A stretch of 64,000 nt of DNA from Escallonia rubra. Taxonomy: Eukaryota; Streptophyta; Magnoliopsida; Escalloniales; Escalloniaceae. The translations under genes were made by a program, and so were the position numbers. The notes under the pieces were generated by a model. The model was given only the letters and a program-made list of their open reading frames with translations, made no database searches and was not told the origin of the DNA. Position 1 is the stretch's first letter; each line of letters begins with the position of its first letter. The DNA lies in assembly GCA_033065855.1 (NCBI GenBank), contig JAVXUO010003001.1:620001-684000 (forward strand), given 5' to 3'. This document shows, piece after piece, positions 1 to 12,500 of the stretch.

Positions 1-1493
1 TACAGCTAGTTTATTTTAGTTTTTCCATGGAATATTAATGTTGTTTGGGGAGTGAACTGACTGGCACAGGTTTCAAATCACCGGCTGCACGTGTGTGTCT
101 TTTTGATTAAAAAAGACGTTAATTTTGGGTCCTACGGCTCACCCTCCGAGCTTCAACTTGAACACAAAACTCAGTAGGCACCAGCTTGGTGCGCCTGGGG
201 TGTGGGACAGACACTCTTGAACATTACTTTCTACGTAAGTGACAGCATCGGCGTCGTTTCTTTCAACAGCAATAAATATGGTATCGGATGTGCGCTGAAT
301 TTGGACAAGGATCCGCCGCCTAATCGATTCAGATTTAGTGACAAAATTTGTAGCCAAAATATACTATGTAGTAACAATTTTCGTTATTAAAATGTATTAG
401 CACGAACAGAGTTCTGAGCCAGCTGAATTTGGGCCTTATTTGGGAGGGAGGAAAAAGGGTGTGGGAAATGGTAATGCATGCTTTGCCTTTTTGGTTTCCT
501 TTTCTCTCTCTCAGGTGGTGGGAGTTTGCAGGGGGGAAGGAGATCTCGTGATCTTGATGACACGGGAGAGAGATCAGAGACTCTTCTTTTGATGAACTGT
601 GAGTTGGGGGGGCAGTGAGGGAGGGGGTGAGATAGGGATGGTTTTGGTTTCCTTGGAATTTGGAGAGAGTTAAAGAAAGAAAGAAAGATGTGTTTGGAGT
701 GGGGTATCCAGAGGAAAACTGACACAAAACCTTCTAGCCGTTTAGCTTTTGAGGGACACAACAACTACGAGGGACTGCTCTGCTCTGCTCTATTTTTGTG
801 CTTTGATTTTGAAAGCTCAGCTCAGCTCAGCTCAGTGCATCTTTTTTCTTTTATCCTCTTTCACATTAACTTATCAGTCCTAGTGACTGAAGAGAACCAT
901 GAGCTTAAGCCTTAAAAGGGTACAACAAGGCTACTTGGAAAAATTATTGGGCGAGCGAGTAATGTTGCTGTTGTAATACCGAGAAATGGAGAGGGGCAGG
1001 TTTGGGAAGATGGTTTGTTTGAGAACTGGAAGGGCCGCGTGATGTGGGGCCCATTGAAGTTCATTGGAAAAATGGTGCCCCGTACAATGAGATGCGATTC
1101 ATACGGTTGGGTTGGAGGCATTTTTCAGGTTTCATGTGGAAAATTATTGGGGTATGGTGGTTGTACAGAGGGTGTCGTTTGGGTTTTGATTCGTACTAGT
1201 GTAGTGCTATGGGAAGGATCAGCAGAACCTTAATTCAAAATTCTGGTTTCGCTTCGCTAGAGTAAATATTTCGTGATTTTAGACCGTTTATTCTAACTAT
1301 CTAGCACCGTTAGACGAGAAACGAAGGGCGTAAGAGAAGGACAAAGGAAAATGAACTACTATAACCAAAAAAAAATATCAATGGACTATGCACAAATCAT
1401 ATTTAGAAATCGGATCATTCGTGAACTTGGTAGGGTTTTTATACTTTTTTATTGTACTTGTCAATTTTTAGGTAATTTATCATGCTTTATTAA
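1..1493. other. Intergenic, no gene recognised
   Basis: No open reading frame here resembles a protein I know. The short frames on both strands overlap each other and look random. The stretch around 480-700 is strongly pyrimidine-rich on the minus strand, with a small GAAA run near 674-690. A perfect AGCTC pentanucleotide run lies at about 814-835. The low-complexity mixture would suit a promoter or 5' leader, but no adjacent coding exon is visible, so I assign nothing. Confidence 0.5.
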
Positions 1494-3042
1494 GGGATAA
1501 TATCACTAAACTCCTTAGTTTAAGTGAGTAATTACAGTCAAAAACTGTTTTTTTTTTGACAAATTAGACATCTGTGTCCAAAATGTGATAAAATTTATAT
1601 CAAATTCCTCCCGCGTTAGAGTTCCGTAACACTAATTAAAAGTTTTGACTGTCATTTTGTATTTAAAAAGACCAATACTACCCTTAAAATTTTTAATGCG
1701 TATTTTATACATATCTCTCTTGCTCTCTCCCTCCCTCATTTCCCCCTTCCCTCTCACTGTCGCCATCCTTTCTCTTCTCCTGCCTTTTTTTGCTCATCCC
1801 TCCTATAAAACACTCATTCTCTGGCTTTGGTTGTGTGCAGGGGCGGATCCAGGAAGTCTAATTGGGGAGACCAAAATGTTATTAAAAAAAACTTAACGGC
1901 TAACATAAAAAATTCGCATCGCGATTGAATACGTTAAATACAAAATAGATTGCTTAATTTGACTAATAATCCTATAATTTAACTATTTATAGTGATTTAT
2001 TTAACTTGCAAAGTTAGTCAACAACAAACTAGAAACTTTACTCTTATTGTATATATGTATTATTAGTGCGATATCAATTGTATGATGACAATAGTCACGT
2101 ATAAGTTAACATACTATAAGAATTTAAATTAAAAAAGGAACTAACCTTGATATATTAGTGTTTACTTTAAAATCTAGAGATTTAGAGTTTGGAAGAATGC
2201 AGATGGATAAAGGAACAGAAAGATAAAGACTACGACGGCTGGTGGCACAAAAAGTAAAAAATATTACAAAATGAAATCTAATACATTGAATAATTAAAAT
2301 GGTAGCATTTTAGTAAATATTGTAAACATAACTACCTATTATTTAAAACAACTAAAAAAAATTCTCAAACTTTAGAGGTGAGGTGGGGTGGGGGGGGGGA
2401 GGGGTGCCATGGCCCCCCTGGTCATGCTTGGGCTCTGCCCCTGGTTGTGTGTGGTGACAACATGCTTTGAAAACTTCTGACAAGTTCGATGCAAGTTCAA
2501 GCAAAGGGTCGTAAGCATCATACTCACCAATGTTGAAGCCACCAATTCCTCTTGCGACGAGAGCAATGATGTTGTACAAAGTGTAAATAGGCACATCAAG
2601 GAGATCATCGTCCGCTCACCTCTCAACCCTCAAAAACCAAAGGTGCAAAGGTCGAGAAAGCAAAGGTTGTAAAGATTTTGGTCACTGAAGGGGTTGGGAA
2701 AAGGAGGATGTAGAGTGATTGAGGAAAAGGGTGTTTTTCGTGCAGAAGATGTGTATGATAGTGCGACGAGGATTTGAGTTTGACTGTGGTGTTGTGGCAC
2801 TGGTGTCATGGTGTTAGGATGGTGCTATGGTGGTCGATAGTGGTGGAGGATACGGTGGTGGTGACCTGAATATGAAAAAAAAAGGAAAGAGAAAAGAGGA
2901 TGGCAAATGTGTTTCTTCACTAGTTTTTCTTAACGTCATTATGACTCCATCGGGTCAAATGGCATAAGTGTTATTATAGCAAGACATTGTCTTAGGCTGT
3001 TACCTCCTCTTAAATTCAAGGAGTTTAGTAACATCATCACTT
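1494..3042. mobile_element. Degenerate foldback element with imperfect terminal inverted repeats
   Basis: The left end (about 1494-1535) and the reverse complement of the right end (about 3000-3042) share the core ACTAAACTCCTT followed by a TTTAAG-GAG-type stretch. This is an imperfect terminal inverted repeat of roughly 35-40 bases. Just inside the left end is a TTAGACATCTGTGTCC-like segment that resembles the subterminal part of the element at 3423-4569, so the two are probably related, possibly Mutator-like. No transposase frame is present. The core from about 2750 to 2870 is rich in GGTGGT-type triplets. A younger hAT-type element (1838-2443) sits inside it. Boundaries are approximate and no target-site duplication was found. 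Confidence 0.5.
1838..2443 (-). mobile_element. Non-autonomous hAT-type element, 606 bp, with 8-bp target-site duplication
   Basis: The element begins CAGGGGCGGATCC and its other end reads CAGGGGCAGAGCC on the opposite strand, giving a terminal inverted repeat of about 13 bases. The 8 bases on each side are identical (GTTGTGTG at 1830-1837 and 2444-2451). An 8-bp duplication with a CAGGGGCGGA-type end fits the hAT superfamily. The interior is AT-rich and has no transposase. A homologous, opposite-facing and truncated copy lies at 22750-23390. This copy is nested inside the foldback element at 1494-3042 and is therefore younger than it. Confidence 0.8.
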
Positions 3043-3589
3043 TTAGTTGTTAACCGATTAGCAAGTGAGAGCAGCATGAAAATATATGTCGCATTTATCA
3101 CTTTGGATGAACCTATGGGTTTAATACAAAATTTACCAAGTCAAGGTAGCACAATGTGAAATGAATAATAAGATATTTAGGTCTTTGTATATGTATGTAA
3201 TGTTTTGAACCTCGACGGTAATGATAGAGAAACATTTGGGGTTGTCAAAATGAAAGGAGATAGATAGCAAAAGAGCAAGCCTTTCCTATCTTTGGCGAGA
3301 TTTGAATTATGCATTGATAAGTTTGGAAGGCGCTCCTAAATAGTGGAATCAATCTCACTAAACCATCCCATCCCCAACCCCTACCTCCCACCCCACCCCA
3401 GCACGCCAAACCCAAAAAAAAGGGCTAATTACACCTATATCCCTGAGGTTTGGGGGTAATTACACGCGAGGACACAAAGTTTCAAAATGTAACACTTATG
3501 TCCATTGACAAACGGAATACAAAAATACTTAACGGTTCTGACAAAAAGACCAAGTTGCCCCTAAATAAAAGTTGAAATCCTGATACTCT

Positions 3590-3860
3590 ACCTCCCCCTT
3601 CCCCCTTCCCCGTCACCTCCCCCTTCCCCGTTACCCACCTACCCCGCCTGCCTCCCCTTCCCCGTCACCCACCTACCCCGCCTGCCTCCCTTTCCCCATC
3701 ACCCACCCACCCACTCCGCCTGCCTCCCCTTCCCCGGCGCCGCACCGCGCCTGCCTCCCCTTCCCTGGCGCCGCACCGCGCCTGCCTCCCCTTCCCCGGC
3801 GCCGCACCCCGCCTGCCTCCCCCTTCGTCGTCACCCCGTCACCGCCCACCCCGTCTACCT
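3590..3860. repeat. GC-rich minisatellite inside the foldback element
   Basis: Variants of CCTGCCTCCCCTTCCCC alternate with GGCGCCGCACC(G/C)CG through this interval, with units of roughly 30 bases. It is far more GC-rich than the rest of the window and strongly strand-asymmetric (C on plus). The long minus-strand frame through it (Gly/Arg/Ala-rich) is a by-product of the repeat and not a gene. Confidence 0.75.
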
Positions 3861-4079
3861 CCCCCTTCCTCGTCACCGCCCACCCCAAGCCACCCAGCGT
3901 GTAATCTCCTGCCCGCGTCAAAACCTATCACCGGCGACGTCACTCTTCCCCTTTATCTCTTCTCTCCTCCCCCACAGCAACCCACTCCCTCATTCCATGC
4001 CAGCAGCTCCATCGCCCCACGCAGCCGGTAGCTCCATCGCCTAATCGAGTTCATGTCCCTTTTCGGCGACAAGAGGTTG

Positions 4080-4320
4080 CAATCTTCGGATTTTGAAGCC
4101 CTAATTTGCAATTGCAGATTGAAACCCTAATTTGCAAATTAGGGTTTTGAAGCCCTAAATTGCAAATTAGGGATTTGAAACCCTAATTGGCAGATTGAAA
4201 CCTTTGAGAAATGACAGATTGAGACCCTAATTTGTAAATTAGGTTTTTAAAGCTAATTGACAGATTGAGAAATTAAAGATTGAAACCCTAATTTGTAAAT
4301 TAGGGTTTTGAAACCCTAAT
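4080..4320. repeat. Degenerate tandem array of AAACCCTAATTTG / CAAATTAGGG palindromes
   Basis: About seven copies of A(A/G)(A/G)CCCTAATT(T/G)G alternate with the inverse form CAAATTAGGGTTTTGAA, so single units can fold back. The motif contains the plant telo-box AAACCCTAA. Spacing is irregular, roughly 35-60 bases, so this is not an interstitial telomere tract. It lies in the core of the foldback element. Confidence 0.7.
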
Positions 4321-4569
4321 GTTTAAACTGAGACTTAAAATCTTAACTTAAAATTTTTGAAATATTCTGTATATAAAGGGGTAGTATCGTCATTTTAAAA
4401 ATACGTATTGCTGACATCATTAAAAAAATACAATTTTTGGACGGAATTGTAACGGATGGACACGTTTGGTACATTTTAAAAGTGTTTGGTCACGAAATGT
4501 TACATTTTGAAACTTTGTGTCCTCGCGTGTAATTACCCCCAAACCTCAGGGACATAGGTGTAATTAGCC

Positions 4570-6687
4570 AAAAAAAAAAAAAGTACTCTTTTGAATGTTA
4601 AAGTTTCAATCTTTATTTACAAAGTACAGTAGAAGTATATATTCCAATTGTGATAGAAAACAACCTTGGCCAATGATACTTTTATCTGAGATTTTGTGTA
4701 CCATCCCAAGAAGGAATATCAAATCTGAGGAGCACTTTTGGAACAAATTAACTAGTAACCCCCCATTAACATGCCAAGTAGAACACAGATTACTATGTCC
4801 TCAAGTACACATAGATATGCCATGTCATACAATATTCCCTTGCCAATAAATTCGGTGATAATGTTTCCGAATTTCATCAAAAGTTTTCTAACAACACGTT
4901 TGATACCCTTTCGGTAGTTCCTTCTGTCAATTTGAGGGGCTAAGTCAAGAACAGAACAAAGTTAAAGATACCACATTATCACATGAAGAACACAAAGTTA
5001 TCAAGTAGGGGCCACATTCAAGCATCCAAGCATCCAAGCGTATAACTATTGAGTACTTGGAGCCTTGGAGGAACTTCTTTTGACCCCAATCCAACGGATC
5101 GATGAAGTGACACACAATTATGCAGTGTAAATCCAATCATATATTGAGACTAACCTTTCCCAACGTCCAAAATTCTTACACCATCGTGTTGCGAACGTAA
5201 CAAGAATCTCAATGTCCGCCGTCAAAGGAGTTCATATATACTGCATGCATAAATTCAATTCGACCTAAAAGCTTAAGTCGATAAGACTTAAACTGTTTAA
5301 GTATATATGCTCAACTTATTCTTCGTACTTAAATTAACGTTTAACTGAGTAATCTCGCTCACACTGGCACCTCAACAGATCATCCGTACATTTGAAAACA
5401 ATTGAGGAGGCACAAAAACCCAGCAGAAGAAATGCTAATTAGCACTTTACCTTTTCCCTCCTTACCGATATATATCTTTTTTGACTAGATGGAGGAGCCT
5501 AGCATTTATCCAATCATTAATTCAAAGTGGACTCATCGGAATTGTAATTAGAACTGTGCATTTCATAATATGTGCTGAGCCTCTTTTGACTAGTCAAGTT
5601 CTCTATGTACCCTTTGAGTTATTCCACATTTCGAAGAGCCCTCATCATGACTGCCTGCTGAATAATTTCACCGCATATGTACGCAAATGTGTCCAAAACA
5701 ATGGTGGGTACTACTACTTATTTCGGATGGTTACCACACAGCACTTGGGGGGAAGGATTAAATGCTGCAACGGTAACCTACGGTTGCTCTGCCACCTGCT
5801 GCCTTGACTTTGATCTCCACCGTAAATTACTCTTCTTCACGTGCCACCGCCCACCACCCTTCTCTCACGTGAACGGGATACCTAACGAAATGTTTTGTGT
5901 ATTCAAACCTTACGTTGCTCGTAGGCCATGGCTGTTGGCAGCTTGGGCCCTTTGAATTTATTTAAAGGTATGGTGAGTAGCTCTCCTGTCTTCACTAGCT
6001 GTGTGTGTCTGTGGGTATTTGGCGACAAAAATTGGCGGGTGTGGTTCATCCTTCGTCCAATTCCATAGGCTCCATAGCAATTCCATAACCACATGTAGGC
6101 ATCATTGATGAAATAGGAACGGATGAAGTGTCGCGATGGAAGTTCTATTTAGCTCGCTAAATTTTGAATTTCAGATTTTACTACCATCAAGTCACTAACA
6201 TATTTCGGTTGTTCAATTATTGTAACTTATAAGGTATCAGGTTACCGGCCCTTGGGTACATGCTATGAAACTCGTACATAAACGAGGAAATGGGGTAATG
6301 AGTGGCCATTGTAGTACCACCATGAAGTTAACTCGCATGTCCTCCAAAGTTTATAGTGAGACTTGCATCGTTATATAACAAAATAAGGATGTTCGCTTCT
6401 CAAGTTTATATAACGAAAATACTGAATGACACATAATCTAATTCGAGCATATAACTAGTGAATATGTTTAAGCACTTTAACTAATTACTAACAAATATAT
6501 AGCCTCAAGGTTGACCCAGTTTTCAGGTCTGGTGAGTAGTTGGTGGTGGGTGGTCTCTCCCTTGTTAACGTGCTTCTGGGGGGTGGGGGGTTGATGTTAT
6601 TTGACGTGGACATTGTGAGTGTTTGTTATTGTCATGATAAAGGAGACACTGCAAATTGGGGTCTGAATTTCAATTTGGTTGCGTGTG
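4570..6687. other. Intergenic, no gene recognised
   Basis: Short frames are present (for example plus 5481-5807), but none has recognisable motifs, plausible splice partners or codon bias. The stretch is AT-rich with scattered simple sequence. I see nothing that can be assigned. Confidence 0.5.
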
Positions 6688-7005
6688 TTTGGAAGTAACT
6701 TCAAAACAAGAAACTCACTTTTTAAAAGAGTTTTGAAAAGACTCTTAAAGTGTTTAATCTCCCAGCTAGTGCTTTCTTTAATATGTATTTTGACTTTGTT
6801 CCGCCTTCTTCCAAACTTTTGTTTAATTTGGAAGAACTTAGGGAACTCTGATGTACTTTCTTCTTCTGATTAATGCAAGGTCTCTTTCACAAAAAAAAAA
6901 AAGAGAGTTTTGAAAAGACTTATTGAATAAGTTAGTTTGGAAGTAACTTCAAAACAAGAAACTCACTTTTTAAACACTTTAAGAGTTTTGAAAAGACTTA
7001 TTAAA
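6688..7005. repeat. Host tandem duplication interrupted by a retroposon
   Basis: The segment starting GTTTGGAAGTAACTTC at 6688 recurs at 6937. Each copy runs through AAACTCACTTTTTAAA to GAGTTTTGAAAAGACT. The first copy is split by the small insertion at 6744-6903. Without the insertion the two copies would be direct tandem repeats of about 75-90 bases. Confidence 0.65.
6744..6903 (+). mobile_element. 160-bp non-LTR retroposon (5'-truncated LINE tail) with 17-bp target-site duplication
   Basis: The insert is bounded by identical 17-mers AGAGTTTTGAAAAGACT at 6727-6743 and 6904-6920. It ends in poly(A) after a GATTAATGCAAGGTCTC segment, which resembles the 3' ends of plant L1-type LINEs. No complete coding domain is retained. 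The long duplication and the A-tail indicate target-primed reverse transcription. Identification as a LINE tail rather than another retroposon is inference. Confidence 0.7.
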
Positions 7006-9539
7006 TGCGTTAGTCTTATATTGCTTCTAAGTAAAAAGATGTATATTTCTTACATACTTAAATTTTTGAAAAACCGCTTCTCTCGCTTTTTGAAAAAACT
7101 TTAAGGAACATATAAAAAAAGTATTCATTGGCATTTGAATAATATGTGCATAAGTCTTTGTCTCGCATGCGCTTGGGATGGGGCGCTATCCCTCGCAGTT
7201 TTACATTCGGAATCGAACGGAATAACTTAACACCAAGCTAGGGAGTAGTAAATGAAAGGGGTCACACTTTTTCGGCACACTAACTTATGCTTTCTCTCTT
7301 TCACTTGCTGAATTCCTAACACTAAGATTTTGGATATTTTGATAAAATATAGGGTGAAACTTCTATTTCAATTGTTTGTTCAAGCAAAAAATAGAATTCC
7401 TAACACTGTGCTAACTACAACTGAGCCAGTATTCGAATGGTGACCAGGCCTTATCATTTAAGGAGCGGTATCTTGGACTATAGTGCCAGTCGCTGTTTCT
7501 ACAAAGTCTTCACAAGTTTATCAATGGTTGACATATTGGGGCGTATTAGGAGTTGTGTGACCACATGGTACTGCGCGCAATGGGGCCATACATACCTAAA
7601 CCACCAGACAAATAATAATGCACATTTAGCTACTTTGACGGTGAGCTGCATGCAGCAGTCCAATGGACGGTGCACTGCACATGAGAAGGTGGAGGCAAAG
7701 ACACGGTGGACTCTACCAAGAAAGTTAGCCGCCAAATATATGTTTCAGCGGCTAAAAGCATAACACTGAGTTACCTTAGGACTTCAATTTTATGGTATCC
7801 GCGTTCAGGTTTCATATTTGGATTCTAGTTCTGAAAGGTGATTTTTTGTTAGATTCAGAAGTCTCATTCTGTAGACTATCAAAGAATGCTCGATCTAGAC
7901 ACTAAAAAGAGTTATTTTCTCTACGTTTGATAGGTGTCTTCCCTCTGCGATGGTCGATGAGTGACCAGTTTAGAATTAGCAAGAGCATGTGTTTACATGG
8001 CAAAACAGACTATGGCACATTTACACGAACACGTTCAAGAAAAGCAGATGGTACAATGGCCAAATTGTAGCTAACAGACTCTTTGCTTCCTTTACATTCG
8101 TTTTATGTAACAGTGTGAGCCGAATGGATCAGAAAATATAGCAAGTAACACTTCTGGATATTGGTTACAATAATTTCTAAACCAATTTTTCAGGTACTAA
8201 AGAGGGTTTTTTTAGGTGCCAAAAGACATTATTTTGCAATAGCATTCAAAAAAGACAATGAACCCTTCAAAAGTTCATCACCAAAACCCTTATGGTGTAC
8301 ACCATAGATCAAGAGATTGTCTGACTAACTAAGAAATTAATAGAAATTATTGCGTGCTACGTAGATAATTTTGTCAAATCAAACTCTAACCTTCCTAGCT
8401 ACCAAGAGAATAGCGACGAAACCAAATCGAGCTTAGGCGACAAGCAACAACTCCAAAATATTGCAAATTCAGAATATCACACATGTAATTGCTCAACAAC
8501 GGCAAAAAAAAAAATATCTAAAAGCTATTGGGACGAAAGGTGAAAAGGAGTGATAGGAAGGGAAGTACAGTAAAAAAGATCCCAACAAATCATCCATATA
8601 CACCGATTAAACATAATTTAACTGTGATCCAACCCTGGTTACTATCTACTACCTTGTTCTCATTAAAACTTAACTGGCATACTCTTGCTTTCAGTTAAAA
8701 GTTAATTTTGTTTGACACTATTGTTCTAAGTTTGTGGTCCGAATAACTAGTGATCGCTCATATAAAGGCTGAATAATACGGGGTAAAAATTAGTAAGTCT
8801 ATAAGTCTAAATTGACTATATATAGGCCCAAAGAAGGTAAACCTCTCTAAACCAATCCATTTGATTCATCTAAATTGATGAAACCGAACCGTTTAACTTC
8901 GGTTTGATTGTTTTAATTTGACCGATGAATGTCGGTTCAATCACGTAATCAACAAAACCTTGCTCACCCATGTTGCTACGGAAAACCCATTTTGCTCCCA
9001 ATTCTCTTTGTTTTTAAAATTTTCGTGTAAAAACATTGCGTCACCCCTGTTTATTTGACACATACAGACATATATACATACACACATATATATTTCCTTC
9101 ATTTTTAGAGAGGCCGTAAAACCAAATTGTTTTGCGGTTTGGGGTCTAAACAATAATTATGAACCCTTTCGCTCAAAAACATCCATCTCAATAAACCCCA
9201 AGACTTCAATGTTCCAGCTGAAATATGGTGATGGAGAACAGTTAAAAGTTGACAAAACAAAGATAATGGAAGGTGACTGGATTTATTTATTTTATTAGGA
9301 ACAAAGCGATTTTCATAAAATTTTGGTTCTTTTTTCTTTCAAATAAATATACATCTATACGCTTCAGTATCCATAGAAAGCCCATGCTTACACTGGGTTT
9401 CTAGGCCATCTCGTGTGATACTCTCTACTTTGATCCTAACTTTTCTTGCTGTTGCTCTAACATCGTACAAAACAGCAGCTCGACACGGCTAGTCCAGCCC
9501 CCAGGTAAAAGCTGTACAAAACATATACTTGATTTGGGG
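7006..9539. other. Intergenic / ZEP downstream region, no gene recognised
   Basis: No supported gene. The frame at 7437-7763 has no recognisable motif. A CA/TA-rich simple stretch lies near 9058-9095. The interval 8870-8945 contains a GAACCG/CGGTTC-rich stretch of the kind found at ends of hAT-type elements, but no partner end was found. The ZEP 3' untranslated region and poly(A) site should lie in about 9200-9539; I could not place them exactly. Confidence 0.45.
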
Positions 9540-12500
9540 TCAGACTGCTTGAAGAACTTCATTCCCTTCTTCCTTCTCTTCAACTTTCTGCGGAACTTTC
9601 ATCACCTTTACACGAAATGTTACCTGCACAATTTTCCGACAAAAATGACAATGCTACTATCACAAGCAAGATGGACAATCTCAACGTTTGACGTAACAAG
9701 CTTATAATGCATCTGCAACTAATATAACCCAACACAAAGTAATTGTCTTCTCACAAGTGCATACATGTTAGTTTTGTGGCATAGTAACTTTAAGCGAAGT
9801 GAAATGCCAAATTTGACTACTATATAACATAGAGCACCATTTACTTCAAAAACAAATGAAAAACGAGGATGAAAATTTGCCATGTTACCGGTTGGGTAAG
9901 AAAATTAGAAGAATCGTAACCACCACTCTTACCCAGGTGCATGCATTGTACGTAGTAGTAAAGTTTATAGAAGACCAGAACTATCAACAGGACCAAACAA
10001 ATAAATAAGGAAACAGCAAGTTCCTTATATAAATGTAGACTACTAAATGAAGTATCAAACTCAGAAGAGGATATTTTTCTTTTTTTTTCCCTTTTGATAA
10101 GTAGATTCCGCAAAGGATAGTTTCTTGCCAGACAAGAAAACGATGAGCCATAGCAGGAACCCCCCCCCCCCCCCCCCCCAAAGGGAAAAAAGAAAAAAAA
10201 AACCCACACAATAAGAAAAAGAATCTAAACGGCAAAAGAGGGTGATCCCCATAAACCTTAACAAGGAAAGGCAGCAGTACGTTATGCACTTTATAAAGGA
10301 TCGTAGTTTTGCATGCATTACTAAATAAAAGGACAAAATGGGAAAATAATCAGCTCCACATTTGGACTCTAATCCAGGCAAACAACTCGCTGCAACCAGA
10401 TAGAAGTAGAAGTATGTTTGCATGTGTGTGTTTTGTTGGGTTGGGTTGGTGGGGGGTTTGCGCCTGGACACTTCATATCGTAGATGTGTAAGACCACTAT
10501 CCTTAATAAACGATACAGTTTTCTTAAACTTGCTCATTCATTGACCACAAATTTTCTTTTAAGTTGCACATATGCTTCCAGACCTAGGTATATGCACTAT
10601 CCTATACGCGACAAATAATACTGTAATACATTGGGATTCGGGAAGGATACAATTTTCTTAAACTTGCAAATTGACCCCAAACTTTCTTCTAAGTTCCCCA
10701 TATGCGTCCAACCCTTTAGGTATATGCACTATCCTGTCCGTGGCAAATCATACTATAACTCAAGCATGCGGTTTGGGAAGCTGGGAAATACAATTACATT
10801 ACCTTCCTATCAGAACCAAACTCAATGACATCTGATGGACGAAATCGAGCAGGAAAGTTCGGAGGCACCCGATAGCGCTTGCCCTCGATACTGTGGATGT
10901 AAACATACCGAAACTTCAGAAACTCTTCATGAAAAGAAAAGTAAGAATGAAATGTGTGCGCATGTACATATGCATGCACGTGCGCTCGCGCGTTAGCTTC
11001 TTGATACTTACTCAGTGATCCAGGTACCATGTTCACTCCGTAAATCAGTTAGGAAAAAGGCACCTTCTTTGCAGTTTATTCGAGCATGCAATTTTGAAAC
11101 CTGTAATAAGGAATTCTTATTAGGTATCGACCGAGAAAGCAGGAATATTTCAGGCAAAGAAAGTTATTCAGGAAAACTAAGCAACTGATTATCACCTGGC
11201 CTGAAGGTACGACGACAGAGATTCCAGGAATACTCGTGTGTGATACACTCCTGCAATCACCCAAAAAAGTCACAATTTTGTATTTGTTTCTGTATCTGCA
11301 ATATAGTAACAAATTGGTCCATTTCTTCTGATTGCTCTGTTACAATTTAAGAGCTCTAGCTACTTCTTAAAGGTCCATTTCATGAGGAGTGGGATCTTTC
11401 TACATGCTCTGCAAGAAGCAAAATCTTCTTTTATATAATCTTAATGTTTGCCCTGGAACCTACTAGATAATGGTCAAGTAGGTACAAATGGATACCGCAT
11501 AAACAGCAAGAAAACCATGTGCTTTCCACAACATGAGAAAGATATATAGGAACCCGAACAAGAATTCAGAACTAAAACCATACCCAACAATGCAAGGTTT
11601 CTTCTCATCCCTACTTAAGAATATAGGTTCTGATGCAGCTTCCTTATTCCCATACGGAAGTAGAAACCACCTACCAGACAAGTAACAGACATCAGTCTAA
11701 TGACAAGCTTATGTGCATGACAAATGAATGTGCTAGGAACAGAATCCAAATATTTTGGGCATGTTGAACTCACTCTCCAGTAATGGCACGCTCTAGAGCA
11801 TCATCATCTTCAAACCATCTTCTTAAGTCATTGTTTGCCTTGATTAATTGCTCACATATTAGCTCTTTCAAAAAGAAAATTCCGATTTTACAGTGTTGGT
11901 CATACCAAAAGCAAAGCTACAGCATACAATCTCTGGATACGTATTACCAAGTTCATATTTTCTCGCAACATACTTTGTCAGACAGTCTGCATTGAAGTGA
12001 TCGTCCTTCAAGCTTCGAGCTGCAAAAGGCAAATAGAAATAACTAATGAGGGATGTAGGAATTTTTAAGAATAAAATTTTTTACCCACTTAAAAGAAGAT
12101 CGACCAAGAAAAAAAAATAGAATTTTTAGTTTTTGGAAGCTGTGAAACCACTTTTATAAGGCCTCAAATCTGGACCAAGAGGTGTCCCGGTACAAATGGA
12201 ACTATATGCTTGGAGCTTGTCTGTTAAATGACGGATACTAGAAGCTGAGATCACCTCATCAGAGATGAAAAATGTGATGTGTTGTAAAGTGGAATGAGAT
12301 TGTTTTCAGCATTGATTTTGGGGAAGAAAGTTTGTAGATAATTAAGTAGATGAAGCACCTCAATGAGCTCTTCTAAAGCGGAAAAATAGTGTAGCATGTT
12401 ATTACTCCGTATTGCACATATCAAAGGAAAGAAGAAAGTGAATCACCTGCTGGACTGGGTGAGGTGGCAATTTACCATCTTAAAGAATTGTAGTGTTAAT

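Larger units (their letters stand above)
3423..4569. mobile_element. Foldback/Mutator-like non-autonomous element with about 75-bp terminal inverted repeats
   Basis: The first 75 or so bases and the reverse complement of the last 75 are almost identical. Both start GGCTAATTACACCTAT, pass through a GAGGTTTGGGGGTAATTACACG core and run on to the AAGTTTCAAAATGTAACA segment. The element is about 1147 bp and encodes no transposase. Both flanks are poly(A), so a 9-bp duplication cannot be read with confidence. The core holds two unusual tandem arrays (3590-3860 and 4080-4320). Long inverted repeats with non-coding filler suit Mutator-like or foldback elements; the superfamily is inferred. Confidence 0.8.

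Noticed and set aside
3673..3921. Minus-strand Gly/Arg/Ala-rich open frame
   Set aside because: It is entirely produced by the GC-rich minisatellite in the foldback element; no start context, splice sites or domain.
4080..4320. Interstitial telomere tract
   Set aside because: Units are spaced by tens of bases and occur in both orientations, unlike head-to-tail TTTAGGG arrays.
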